Below, piece after piece: positions 33,444 through 41,840 of a DNA stretch of 64,000 bases. A model generated the notes under the pieces. The model did no database searches. It saw only the letters and a program-made list of their open reading frames with translations, and had not been told where the DNA came from. The stretch's first letter is position 1, and every line of letters starts with the position of its first letter. Made by a program: the position numbers and the translations under genes. The DNA is from Egicoccus sp. AB-alg2 (lineage in GTDB: Bacteria > Actinomycetota > Nitriliruptoria > Nitriliruptorales > Nitriliruptoraceae), in assembly GCF_041821065.1 (NCBI RefSeq), contig NZ_JBGUAX010000007.1, forward strand, positions 310,001 through 374,000. Direction: 5' to 3'.

Positions 33444-33911
33444 CTAGGTGCGCGACCGGGCTTCCGCCAGGTCGGCTAGCCGGTCGAGAGACGCCTGCAA
33501 CATCTCGGACGTCGTGGACCGGGCTCGGGCGAAGCGGTTCTCGTCCGTTAGTTGCGACCAGTCGTAGGTGTGTGTCACCAACGTCGTCGACCCTCCTGCG
33601 GGCTCGAGCTCCCACCGCCAGAGGTGACCGGCCGGTGGCCGCCCCGGATCGGCGGGCCGCCACGCGATACAACGACATTCCTGGAACTCTACGACGTGGT
33701 TCTCGCGGACCTTGCCGCCCGTCAGCACCATGGTGAACACGTCCCCGACGTGCTGGACGCGCTGCCCCGTGGGCGCTTCGGCGAGGTTGTCGTTGCCATC
33801 CCACTTCGGCTGGTGGGCGGGGTCTGCGATCAGCTCGAAGACCAACTCTGCGCTGGCGGCCACCTCGCGGGTGGCCGACACTGAGCGGGGAACGTTGGCG
33901 TCGTCGATCAT
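33444..33911 (-). CDS. SRPBCC-family (START-like) protein
   Basis: A 155-residue protein with the helix-grip pattern: SATREVAASAELVFELIADPAHQPKWDGN at the start, a run of beta strands (HLWRWELEPAGGSTTLVTHTYDW) and a long C-terminal helix. Such proteins bind hydrophobic ligands; the ligand is unknown. AGGAGA six nt before ATG 33911. It stands alone between repeat copies B and C, like a single-gene cassette. Confidence 0.85.
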   Translation of the reverse strand: MIDDANVPRSVSATREVAASAELVFELIADPAHQPKWDGNDNLAEAPTGQRVQHVGDVFTMVLTGGKVRENHVVEFQECRCIAWRPADPGRPPAGHLWRWELEPAGGSTTLVTHTYDWSQLTDENRFARARSTTSEMLQASLDRLADLAEARSRT

Positions 33912-34019
33912 GCACTCTCCTGACCGCCCGGGGGCGCGTGCACCACGTGGTGGTGCTTGTTGTTCGCGTCTGTCGGTTCTACCACTGCTGGGGAGGGGCA
34001 AGGCGCGGCGCCGCCGACA

Positions 34020-34063
34020 CTATGGGCGGCTCGGCCCCGTGCCTGCGTCGCTCGCAATCACGG
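34020..34063 (+). repeat. 45-bp repeat, copy C
   Basis: CTATG at 34020, 31-nt spacer ending CGCTCGC, AATCACGG at 34056-34063. CCGCCG lies 4 nt before TATG. It is within the gene-free stretch 33912-34299, in which nothing else is recognised. Confidence 0.65.
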
Positions 34064-34299
34064 TCTCGAGCGGGTAGCTATTGCGGGCGTGTAGTCAGCG
34101 TTGGGCTCAGCGCTCGGCGTGACGACAAGGTCGGTGCCATCGTCGCCGTCGCTTTTCGCTTCGAGGTGCTGCCATGCTGACGGGCTCGGCGACCTCGTCA
34201 TGCCATCTCGCCCCGCCGCCGCGTGCCGGTCGTCGTGGCCCGTGTGGACGGTGCCACGTGCCGGCACGCGGTCCCGCGGTAGGACTACCCATCAGCACC

Positions 34300-34980
34300 T
34301 CATGCAGGCTCGCGGCCCGGCACCAATCGCCACGAGGCGACGGCCAGCCACGCGGTTGCGCTCGTCACGATGACCGCCACGAGGTACTTGACCCAGGTGG
34401 GGGCGGTCTCGGTGGCGAGCACGAGTGGCACCGTCAGCGCGTACGGGACGCCTCGGCTGCGTGCCATGCGATCCGACCGCCACACCGAGATCGCGACGAG
34501 GACGCCTCCGATCGCCAGCAGCGCCGCTCCGGCGAAGACGACGGCCAGCGCTCGTGTGCTGCCGTCGAGCACCGCACCGATGATCGCCGGCGCATCGACG
34601 TGCGCAGCGGCGACGTCGGGGTACGCCAGTGTCGCTGCACCGAGTCCGAACACCACGAGCGCAGCACCCGTCAGCGTGCTGAGGAAGGCGCCGAGCGCCA
34701 CCCGTTCGGCTCGCGATGAGGAGAGCAATGCGTAGAGGGATGCCGTGCCCACGGCCAGCAGCATCACGGCGACCGCAAGCAGGGTGTGAGCGAAGGCGAG
34801 CCGTTGCGTCGTCATCGCGGTGACGAAAGCGTCGAGGTCGGCGGGGCTCACCTCCGGACCGTGCACGACCTGGCCGAGACCGAACAGCACCGTCCCGGCC
34901 AGCAGGACGACGATGCCGGCGCGCAGCCGTCTTCCGGGTACGTGGGAAGCAGCCGTGGAGGCTGGACGGACGTCGGTCAT
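34300..34980 (-). CDS. Integral membrane protein, unknown function
   Basis: A 226-residue protein with about six hydrophobic helices (GIVVLLAGTVLFGLGQV, AFAHTLLAVAVMLLAVGTASLYALL, FLSTLTGAALVVFGLGAATLA, ALAVVFAGAALLAIGGVLVAISVW, and two C-terminal). No family recognised. It follows the SnoaL-like gene by 21 nt and is probably in its operon. Confidence 0.75.
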   Translation of the reverse strand: MTDVRPASTAASHVPGRRLRAGIVVLLAGTVLFGLGQVVHGPEVSPADLDAFVTAMTTQRLAFAHTLLAVAVMLLAVGTASLYALLSSSRAERVALGAFLSTLTGAALVVFGLGAATLAYPDVAAAHVDAPAIIGAVLDGSTRALAVVFAGAALLAIGGVLVAISVWRSDRMARSRGVPYALTVPLVLATETAPTWVKYLVAVIVTSATAWLAVASWRLVPGREPA

Positions 34981-35001
34981 GACCGCACCTCCCCGCGCAC
35001 G

Positions 35002-35430
35002 TCAGGCCGTCGCCGGGAGGGCGCCGACCTGTGCGAACATCGAGGCGAGGTCGCACAGGGTCCACGCCTCGACGATGCGGCCCTCACGAACCCGCAGGAC
35101 ATCCGTGCCGCCGATCCGGAACGGGAGGTCGCTTGCGGGGATGCCAGCGAAGTCGCCGGACTGGGTGCCGACGAGCTGCATGCGGATCGCCACCAGCTCC
35201 CCGTCAGCGACGGTGTCCTCGATCTCGATCCGCAGGTCGGGCACCGCGGCCGCCCACGTCTCGAGGTCGCGACGAACGCTCGACGGGCCGCCGTCCGAGC
35301 CGAGCCCGTGACCCACGTAGCCGGCGTCGACCAGTGCTGTCGCGGCGTCGAGGTCGCCTGCAGAGATGTGCTCGTAGAAGGCGATCGCAACCGCCGTCGC
35401 CGTGGTGTCCGTGGTCGTAGATGTGCTCAT
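35002..35430 (-). CDS. SnoaL-like polyketide cyclase/ester cyclase family protein
   Basis: A 142-residue NTF2-like protein: AIAFYEHISAGDLDAATALVD, WAAAVPDLRIEIEDTVADGELVAIRM, RVREGRIVEAWTLCD. Members are often small hydrolases or isomerases, or of unknown role. AGGAGG seven nt before ATG 35430. It lies between the LuxR-type pseudogene (100 nt upstream) and the membrane protein, and the three may form one unit. Confidence 0.85.
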   Translation of the reverse strand: MSTSTTTDTTATAVAIAFYEHISAGDLDAATALVDAGYVGHGLGSDGGPSSVRRDLETWAAAVPDLRIEIEDTVADGELVAIRMQLVGTQSGDFAGIPASDLPFRIGGTDVLRVREGRIVEAWTLCDLASMFAQVGALPATA

Positions 35431-35530
35431 GTGGCTACCTCCTGAGCGGGACCGGCTCCCGCTCACGGAGGCACCATCCGTGCGTCCCGGCGAGGGAGCA
35501 TGGGGAGGCCTCCCCATGTGTTCGCCCAGA

Positions 35531-37227
35531 TCACCGGTCGCCGGCGTGGAGGGCGGCGTACGCCGCCGCCTCGACCCGGCTGCGCAGGCCCAGTTTGGCG
35601 AGGATGTTGCTGACGTGGTTGCCGGCGGTCTTGACCGAGATGAACAACCGCTCGGCGATCTCCGCGTTGGTCAGACCCTGGGCGACGAGACGCAGCACCT
35701 CCTGCTCCCGCTGCGTCAGGACACCGACGTTCTTCGGCCCGACACGGCTGCGGTCTCCGAGCGACCGCAGGAGTGCTGCGGTGCCATCCACGGCGTGCGT
35801 CGCGCCGACGCGTTCGTAACCGGCGAGGGCAGCGCGCGCCTCGGCAGCCGCGAGATCCGGGGCGTCGACCACCAGCAGCCGACCTAGCGCGAGGTGGGCG
35901 TCCGCGGTCTCGATCGCGCCCGGCGCCACGACCTCGAGGTCGTCGAGCGCGGCCTCGAGGTGCTGCCGGGCAGCCGCGGTGTCGGCCGACGCGGCCGCGA
36001 CCTGCGCGCGGGCGAGGGCAGCGCGGCCGGCGACGCGGCGGTGCCCGGTGCGCCGCGCGAGCGCGTCGAGCCGCTCGACGACCCCGCTCGCCATCTCGAC
36101 GTCGTCCCGCTGAAGGTGCGCCGTGACCAGCAACGCGAGGGCTGGCGCCGTCAGCAGGGAGTCGCCACCGAGCCGGCGGCACGCCCGTTCGAGGAGCGTG
36201 CTCGCGCCAATGGGATCGTCTTGCGCCAGCGACAGCTTGGCTCTCACGACCAGCGTGGCCGGTTCGTCCGCCTCGTCGACGGCCGCCGCGGCCTCCTCGA
36301 ACCGTCCCTGGTCGACGAGGAGCTCGGCGAGCTTCGCCGCGGGCGGAACGCAGCGGGCGCGGTGTCCGGAGGCACGAAGTTGCCCGAGGAGCATGCGCAG
36401 CTGCTCCTCGGCCGCGGCCCAGTCACCGGCGGCGGTGAGCGCCTCGGCCGAGCACGTGGCGCAGAAGCTCAGCAGCCCCGGATGGCCATAGCGTTCGGCG
36501 ACCGATGAGACGATGTCGTTCCACTGTGTGAACCGCTCGAGCTCGCCCGACAGCTCGCAGCGAGGACGAGATCGCAACACGCGGTGGCCAGCGTCGACAG
36601 CCGGGTCTCGCCACCGGTCGCCGCGGCCATCGCCTCGTCGAGATCCACGAGGCCGGACTCCAGGGCACCGCTGGCGACGGTGGCGAGCCCGCGGCGTGAG
36701 AGGGCGAGCACCTCGATGTCGACGTCGCCGGCGGCGCGGGCGTGGGTCAGCGCCGTGCCGGCCAGCGTGATCTGCTCGAACGGGTCCCGGGCCGTGTAGG
36801 CGCCAGCGAGTGCGACCCAGCCCTGAACGACGGGAGACGAAGTCGTGTCAGCGAGCGTCTCGGCACGCGCGAGCCATCCTCGCGATGCCGCCTCATTGCC
36901 GATGGCACCCGCGTACTCGCGGGCGAGCCACGCGGCAGCCGCGGCGGCCGCGTCGTCCTCGCCGCTCGCGCGCCAGCTGGCGTAGGCCATGGTGCGGGTC
37001 TCCAGCGCCGCGTCGACCTCGCCCAACCACCACAGAGCCTCGCTCAGGCCTGCGGACGCGCGCGCGTGCTCGGGCCCGCCGGGCGGGAGAGCAGGCGCGG
37101 CGAGTGACAACGCTTCGACGGCGTCCTGCCACCGGGCCTCATCCAACGCGCGCGAGCCCGCAGCCAGCAGCGCGTCGACGGACGCGCGTGTGCTCTGGGG
37201 CACGGGTCCTGCCTGACGGTCGTCCAT
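35531..37227 (-). pseudogene. LuxR-family regulator with TPR-like repeats, frameshifted
   Basis: The N-terminal part (helical TPR-like repeats to TLATACCDLVLA) reads from ATG 37227. The C-terminal part (CELSGELERFTQWNDI... through a LuxR HTH LTQREQEVLRLVAQGLTNAEIAERLFIS) is in another frame and ends at 35531. One base is missing near 36563: restoring it gives LVLACELSGELERF, a natural TPR sequence. Whole length would be ~565 residues. Function as a transcription regulator is probably lost, unless the shift is a sequencing error. Confidence 0.7.
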
Positions 37228-37524
37228 CGGCCCAGCATGCTCGCGGCCGGTGGCCATGGCCACCATCGCGCTCGGATCGCGCTCCGAGGCGGCTGGCCTG
37301 CGCGCCGACACCGAGGGCAGGCCTGGGGTGCCCAGCCGTCTGGCACGTTGTACCGGCGAAGCGTCGACGGTGAAGCTCGCCACGGGCACCCTCGACCCTG
37401 CGGGTCGTCACCGCAGAGTGTTGGGCTTGGGGAGCGAAAGCAGCCGCACACTTCGTCGCGCTGCTTGCGGGGTAGCAGCAAGATCGGGATGGGTTCGCGG
37501 TCGGGGCACCTACCGCCGCTATGA
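37228..37524. other. Gene-free stretch
   Basis: About 300 nt between the LuxR-type start and repeat copy D. No ORF with a ribosome site or recognisable family is seen. The last part can be read as RRYDYAQVCAEADAHEITV on the plus strand, which looks protein-like but has no start and runs into the repeat. Confidence 0.4.
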
Positions 37525-37568
37525 CTATGCGCAGGTCTGCGCCGAGGCCGACGCGCACGAAATCACGG
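37525..37568 (+). repeat. 45-bp repeat, copy D
   Basis: CTATG at 37525, 31-nt spacer beginning CGCA and ending GCACGA, AATCACGG at 37561-37568, then TGATGGCG. The stop codon of the minus-strand hydrolase (TCA on the plus strand, 37563-37565) lies inside AATCACGG. Confidence 0.65.
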
Positions 37569-38384
37569 TGATGGCGTACCGGGCGTCGTTGAGGCCGTTG
37601 CTGGTCTCAAGAAGGCACGGATCACGTCGTTGAGACCGTCAGGCGCTTCCATGTCGACCATGTGCCCGACGTTGGGGATCAGCACGAGGTCGGCCTCAGG
37701 GATGGTGGAGTACAAGGGTTCCCACACCGAGCGGGGAGCACGCACGTCTCGCTCGCCGTTGACGATCAGCGTCGGGACGTTGACCTGCGACAGCACGTCG
37801 CGCAGATCGGCCTCGGCGAAGGCACGCAGCGCGGTCCTGGTGGCAGCCGGGTGCAGTTCGCCGATGATCGATTCGAGCTCATCGATGATCACTGTCGGCG
37901 CGTCGTCGGCAACGAGCGTGCGGATGAGCGCTGGTGCCCAGTTTCTGGGCGGAAGCTGGGAGTTGCGCTCCATCAGCTGCAGCCGCTGCTCGACCGTTGC
38001 CGCGGGCAGCGAGCCGCGCCATCCGGCGTAGGCGCCTACGAGGATGAGCGAGCTCACCAGCGTCGGATGTTGGCGGTACAGCTCCAACGCAAGGCCTGCG
38101 CCCCACGACAGGCCACCGACGTGCACACGCTGCAGGCCCAGCGCCTGGAGGAAGGCGGCCAACACATCTGCCCAATCCGGCAGGCTGAAGTCCTGCGGTG
38201 GGTCCGATGACGGACCCGCACCCGGCGCGTTCCACGCCACCACCTGGAACTCGTCGGCGAGCCCGTCGATCTGTGCGCGCCACTCGCGGCTGTTCGTAGG
38301 CCATCCGTGCAGGAGCACCAGGGGTGGCCCGTCGCCTCGTCGGTCATAGGCGATTGAATGGCCCTCGACCTCTACTACGTGCAC
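37563..38384 (-). CDS. Alpha/beta hydrolase
   Basis: A 273-residue hydrolase: oxyanion HGWPTN, nucleophile elbow GLSWGAG (Ser in the usual position), acid in NGERDVRAP and His in NVGHMVDME. The substrate is unknown. GTG 38384 has GGGG seven nt upstream. The normal fold ends at about DVIRAFL; the last ~14 residues (RPATASTTPGTPSP) are encoded by sequence running into repeat copy D, which supplies the stop. Confidence 0.88.
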   Translation of the reverse strand: MHVVEVEGHSIAYDRRGDGPPLVLLHGWPTNSREWRAQIDGLADEFQVVAWNAPGAGPSSDPPQDFSLPDWADVLAAFLQALGLQRVHVGGLSWGAGLALELYRQHPTLVSSLILVGAYAGWRGSLPAATVEQRLQLMERNSQLPPRNWAPALIRTLVADDAPTVIIDELESIIGELHPAATRTALRAFAEADLRDVLSQVNVPTLIVNGERDVRAPRSVWEPLYSTIPEADLVLIPNVGHMVDMEAPDGLNDVIRAFLRPATASTTPGTPSP

Positions 38385-38659
38385 AGAACTGCCCCGCCAC
38401 GGCCGTCCCAAGCCTACGGCTCTTCGCCCTGAAGGAACACCTCGAAGGGGGCGCACGCCTCAGCGATCGCGTCCTGCGCGTCACCTGTCACAACGATCGG
38501 GGGTTATGCACGCCCGGCCACACGAATGGTCGCACGCATATTCACGGCGATGTGCGTGGCCACGATTTGAGGATGACTCGCAGCTGACCGATGTCGCCCG
38601 ATCACGTCCTAGCCTGCCGCCCGGTAGCGTCGAGTCGTGGGCACAGATGAGGAGACGTC

Positions 38660-39073
38660 GTGGACATCGAGTTCGTCGCGAGCTTCTCCCCGATCGTCGA
38701 GGACATCACCGGCGCACGCAGCTTCTACGGTGAGCAGCTCGGCATAGACTTCGAAGGTGGCGAAGACGACTACGCGTTCACGGAACGGCTCGACGGCGTG
38801 AAGCACCTGGGCCTGTGGCCGCTGTCGGCAGCTGCTGACGCGTGCTTCGGCACGCCGAACTGGCCTTCCGACCTCCCCCGGCCCCAGGCCAGCATCGAGT
38901 TCGAGGTGGCGGACGTCGCGGCCGCTGCGGCGGAGCTCGTCGAAGGCGGCCATCAGCTCCTGCATGAGCCGCGCACGGAGCCCTGGGGCCAGACGGTCGC
39001 CCGGCTTCTCAGCGCTGACGGGCTACTAGTCGCCGTCTGCCACACGCCACACCTGCGCGAGGGCGCCACCTGA
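38660..39073 (+). CDS. Glyoxalase/VOC-family protein
   Basis: A 137-residue single VOC module pair: VASFSPIVEDITGARSFYGEQLGIDF and IEFEVADVAAAAAELVEGGHQLLHEPRTEPWGQTVARLLSADGLLVAV. VOC proteins include glyoxalases, dioxygenases and resistance proteins; the role is not deducible. GAGGAG precedes GTG 38660. Confidence 0.85.
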   Translation: MDIEFVASFSPIVEDITGARSFYGEQLGIDFEGGEDDYAFTERLDGVKHLGLWPLSAAADACFGTPNWPSDLPRPQASIEFEVADVAAAAAELVEGGHQLLHEPRTEPWGQTVARLLSADGLLVAVCHTPHLREGAT

Positions 39074-39258
39074 CCGGCAACTCCTGAGCCAGACGACTGT
39101 TGGTTTCGGGCGGTGCAGCCGCTCAGCCAGTCCGCCCCATGGTGACGGCTGCCCGCGTGGGACTCGGCAGCCGAGTCGTGGAGGGATGCGTTACCGGGCG
39201 CCGGTGGCTCCGGCGAGGTAGGTCGGTGGGATGTGCTCATCGATTCCGGCGCGTTCCA

Positions 39259-39402
39259 GCGTGGTGCCAGCGGGATGAGGACGGGCTGGTTGCCCCGGCC
39301 CACGACGCGGACCACGCGGTGCGTTTGCGAGCGCCAGGTCGCACAGGTCGGCGCCGCACGCCTCGGACACCCGCAGGGCGTTGAGTGCGAGTAGGCAGGC
39401 CA
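39259..39402 (-). pseudogene. Tyrosine recombinase/integrase remnant
   Basis: On the minus strand one frame reads LLALNALRVSEACGADLCDL and the next frame reads THRVVRVVGRGNQPVLIPLAPR. These are consecutive conserved blocks of XerC/phage-type tyrosine recombinases (the LRxSE block with the first catalytic Arg, and the GKGxKxRxIPL block). A one-base shift separates them. The N-terminus and the HxxR...Tyr end are missing. It is a degraded fragment abutting the DUF5615-like ORF. The rest of 39074-39384 holds no gene. Confidence 0.65.
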
Positions 39403-39711
39403 GGGGCGGGGAGGGTCGAACTCGACGAGAACCTGCCGAACGATCTGGCGACGGCGCTACGTCGCGACGGCCGTGACGTGCACACGGTCGTCGTGAAGCG
39501 ACTCGCCGGCGAGAGTGACCCGGTGGTCATGGCGGCGGCAACGGATGAGGGCAGGATCCTGCTCACGCTCGACCGCGGAATCGGTGACCTGCGGCGCTAC
39601 CCACCGGGCAGCCATGCCGGGATCGTCGTCGGCGGGCCGTCTGGACACGGTCCGGACCGCACGAAGAACCCAACCTGTCAACGCACTCCGACCAAGAGGG
39701 TGGCGGCATGA
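39385..39711 (+). CDS. DUF5615 (PIN-like) protein, probably defective
   Basis: Residues ~11-85 match DUF5615: LDENLPNDLATALRRDGRDVHTV, SDPVVMAAATDEGRILLTLDRGIGDLRRYPPGSHAGIVV, with the Asp residues of the PIN-like site. The N-terminus (Gly/Arg-rich) and the C-terminus after GIVV look out of frame: the alternative frame continues with SAGRLDTVRTARR. Family members are toxin-like ribonucleases, usually preceded by a small antitoxin, which is absent here. It is probably a truncated or frameshifted gene. Confidence 0.45.
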   Translation: MRVGRPGAGRVELDENLPNDLATALRRDGRDVHTVVVKRLAGESDPVVMAAATDEGRILLTLDRGIGDLRRYPPGSHAGIVVGGPSGHGPDRTKNPTCQRTPTKRVAA

Positions 39712-40145
39712 CGCTGCAACGGATGGACAACGTCGGCATCGTGGTGGAATCCCTCGATACCGCCATCGCCTTCTTCCTCGAACTCGGCCTCGAGCTCGAG
39801 GGACGAGGCATGGTGGAAGGGGAATGGGCAGGGCGCGTCACCGGGCTGGGTGACCAGCGAGTCGAGATCGCGATGATGCGTACACCGGACGGCCACGGAC
39901 GGCTCGAGCTATCCCGCTTCGTCGAACCGGATGTGATCGCCGATCACCGTGACGCTCCTGTCAACGCCCTCGGCTACCTCCGCGTCATGTTCGCCGTTGA
40001 CGACATCGATGACACGCTCGCCCGGCTTCGCGAGCTCGGCGCGCAACTCGTCGGCGAGGTGGTGCAGTATGAGGACGCGTACCGCCTCTGCTACATCCGA
40101 GGCCCGGAGGGGATACTGATCGGGCTGGCCGAGGAAATCGGTTAG
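39708..40145 (+). CDS. Glyoxalase/VOC-family protein
   Basis: A 145-residue protein: RMDNVGIVVESLDTAIAFFLELGLELEGRG, DQRVEIAMMRTPDGHGRLELSRF, LRVMFAVDDIDDTLARLRELGAQLVGEVVQYED, CYIRGPEGILIGLAEEIG. Two VOC half-modules are complete. It starts at ATG 39708, overlapping the preceding ORF by 4 nt. Role unknown. Repeat copy E begins ~20 nt after its stop. Confidence 0.88.
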   Translation: MTLQRMDNVGIVVESLDTAIAFFLELGLELEGRGMVEGEWAGRVTGLGDQRVEIAMMRTPDGHGRLELSRFVEPDVIADHRDAPVNALGYLRVMFAVDDIDDTLARLRELGAQLVGEVVQYEDAYRLCYIRGPEGILIGLAEEIG

Positions 40146-40163
40146 CAGCTCGGGTATGGCGTT

Positions 40164-40205
40164 CTACGCACCTGGTCTCGTCTACAACGGCGATCGAAAT
40201 CACGG
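40164..40205 (+). repeat. 45-bp repeat, copy E
   Basis: CTA at 40164 (two bases shorter than CTATG), then a 31-nt spacer starting CGCA and ending ATCGA, and AATCACGG at 40198-40205 followed by TCTGGGGC. It is directly downstream of a plus-strand gene. Confidence 0.6.
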
Positions 40206-40345
40206 TCTGGGGCCGGCAGCTGACGCGGGCACGGCCCGCCGCTACGGGTTTCGCTTCAGCCCGTAACCCTGAGACCGGTCCGAGCGACTCTGTTGTGGGT
40301 TGCGCAGGGTCGAGGTGCAGCACCGGGTGGGAGAGGGTCATCGCT

Positions 40346-41524
40346 GTGGACGACGCGTCGCTCGTGCGTCGGGCCCGAGAGGGCCGGCCGGAGGCGTTCG
40401 CGGTGCTGTTCGAGCGGTACGAGACGCGATTGCAGGCGGTGGCCGGCGCGATGCTCGGCGACCGAGAGTTGGCCCGGGATGTCGTGCAGGACACTGCGCT
40501 CGTCGCGTTGGCTGGCCTCGATCGGCTCCGCGACCCCGACCTCGTCGGGGCGTGGCTGAGTGGGATCTGCCGCAACCTGTGCCGGCGGCGGCTGCGCTCG
40601 CGCGTGCGATCGGAGTGGTCGTGGACTGCCCTGCAGGGCGGTCGGATCCCGCTCGACCAGCCCGATCCTCACGCCACCCCTGAAGACGACGCCGTCCGTG
40701 CCGAGGCAGCCGAGGCCGTTCGGCGAGCGGTCGCCGAGCTACCCGCGGGCCAACGTGACGCGGTGAAGCTGTTCTACCTCGATGACCGCAGCTACCGCGA
40801 GGTGGGCGAGATGCTCGGTCTTGACGTGAATGCGGTCAAGGCTCGGCTCCATCGGGCACGAAGGCGCCTGCGGCCGCGCGTCCGTCCGGAGGCGGCGGCC
40901 GCCAGCCCGCTGCCGGTTCGTCCTTCAGGCGTGCGGCAGCCCGCGGGAGCCCTACCGACCCGCACACCGACACCGGAGGAACACATGACGACGACGGACA
41001 CCCCCACCCCGGTCGAGCTCGAGATCGATGAGGTGCGGCGACGAACGATCGACGGGCAGGAGCAGTACGTCGTCGTGCTGCAGGCGGCGACGGGTGAGCG
41101 GCTGCCGATCTGGATCGGCCCCTCGGAGTCGATCGCCTTGGCGCTGCGACTCACTGGCACACCCACCCCGCGGCCGCTGACCTACGAGACGATGGCGAGC
41201 CTGCTCGCCGCGGTCGACGGTCGAATCACCGAGATCTTCATCACCAAGGTGGAGAACGGCGTTTTCTACGCCGACGCCGTGGTCGAGGGCGCTGGTGGCA
41301 GCGCGCGGGTCGACCTCCGCCCCAGCGACGCGCTGAACCTCGCTCTCGTCACCGGGTCGCCGATCCGCGCCTCCGCCGCCGCGCTCACAGAGGGGCTGAA
41401 GACCGAACGGGCTCATGTCACCAGGCTCGAGGACTTTCCCGACGACGCCGCGTCGATCGTGGCGGATCTTCGTCGACAGTGGGAGGTGCAGCTCGGGCAC
41501 TTCTCGGAACCCGAGGCGGAGTAG
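40346..41524 (+). CDS. ECF-type sigma factor fused to a bifunctional nuclease (DUF151) domain
   Basis: A 392-residue chain. Residues 1-80 contain sigma-70 region 2 (EAFAVLFERYETRLQAVAG, ELARDVVQDTALVALAGLD), and ~125-180 contain region 4 (LPAGQRDAVKLFYLDDRSYREVGEMLGLDVNAVKARLHRARRRL). After a Pro-rich linker, ~215-370 is a DUF151/BFN domain (LPIWIGPSESIALAL, RPLTYETMASLLAA, VDLRPSDALNLAL). GTG 40346 follows GGGAGAGGG. An internal GGAGGA plus ATG at 40985 could start the BFN part alone. No anti-sigma gene is adjacent. Both domains are complete, so the fusion may work as such or be read as two products. Confidence 0.85.
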   Translation: MDDASLVRRAREGRPEAFAVLFERYETRLQAVAGAMLGDRELARDVVQDTALVALAGLDRLRDPDLVGAWLSGICRNLCRRRLRSRVRSEWSWTALQGGRIPLDQPDPHATPEDDAVRAEAAEAVRRAVAELPAGQRDAVKLFYLDDRSYREVGEMLGLDVNAVKARLHRARRRLRPRVRPEAAAASPLPVRPSGVRQPAGALPTRTPTPEEHMTTTDTPTPVELEIDEVRRRTIDGQEQYVVVLQAATGERLPIWIGPSESIALALRLTGTPTPRPLTYETMASLLAAVDGRITEIFITKVENGVFYADAVVEGAGGSARVDLRPSDALNLALVTGSPIRASAAALTEGLKTERAHVTRLEDFPDDAASIVADLRRQWEVQLGHFSEPEAE

Positions 41525-41599
41525 GCCGACGATCCCAGCGATGCCCTTCGGCGATCAGTCCGCTGGCCCCGCGGGTCGGTGACGGGATCGTTCGCTTGG

Positions 41600-41790
41600 C
41601 GGCCAGGCGCGCCATCAGGTCGAGCTTCGACGGCCACACGAACCGGTAGTCGTGAGGCGAGTACCGGAAGGTGCCGTCGTCCAGCCGGCCGTCGTGGTGG
41701 ACACCGCACGCTGCGTCACGACGTCGAAGGTGTCGAACCCGACGTGCTCCGCCGCGAGGTCGAACGGGACAGCGACTGGCCATGTCTCCG
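41600..41790 (-). pseudogene. SAM-dependent methyltransferase remnant
   Basis: On the minus strand one frame gives PFDLAAEHVGFDTFDVVTQRAVS and the next gives LDDGTFRYSPHDYRFVWPSKLDLMARLA, consecutive blocks typical of the C-terminal part of a class I methyltransferase. A frameshift separates them, and no start or N-terminal SAM motif remains. The surrounding 41525-41840 has no other gene. Confidence 0.45.
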
Positions 41791-41840
41791 ACCGAACGTG
41801 ACGTGGTTGACCGAGTCGACCGGCCTTCTAGAGTCGCGGC

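Noticed and set aside
34063-34299. Small ORF on the minus strand between copy C and the membrane protein
   Set aside because: No ribosome site and no protein-like composition; treated as non-coding.
31177-40205. The repeat as integron attC sites
   Set aside because: No RYYYAAC/GTTRRRY core pair is conserved, genes lie in both orientations, and no intI is visible.
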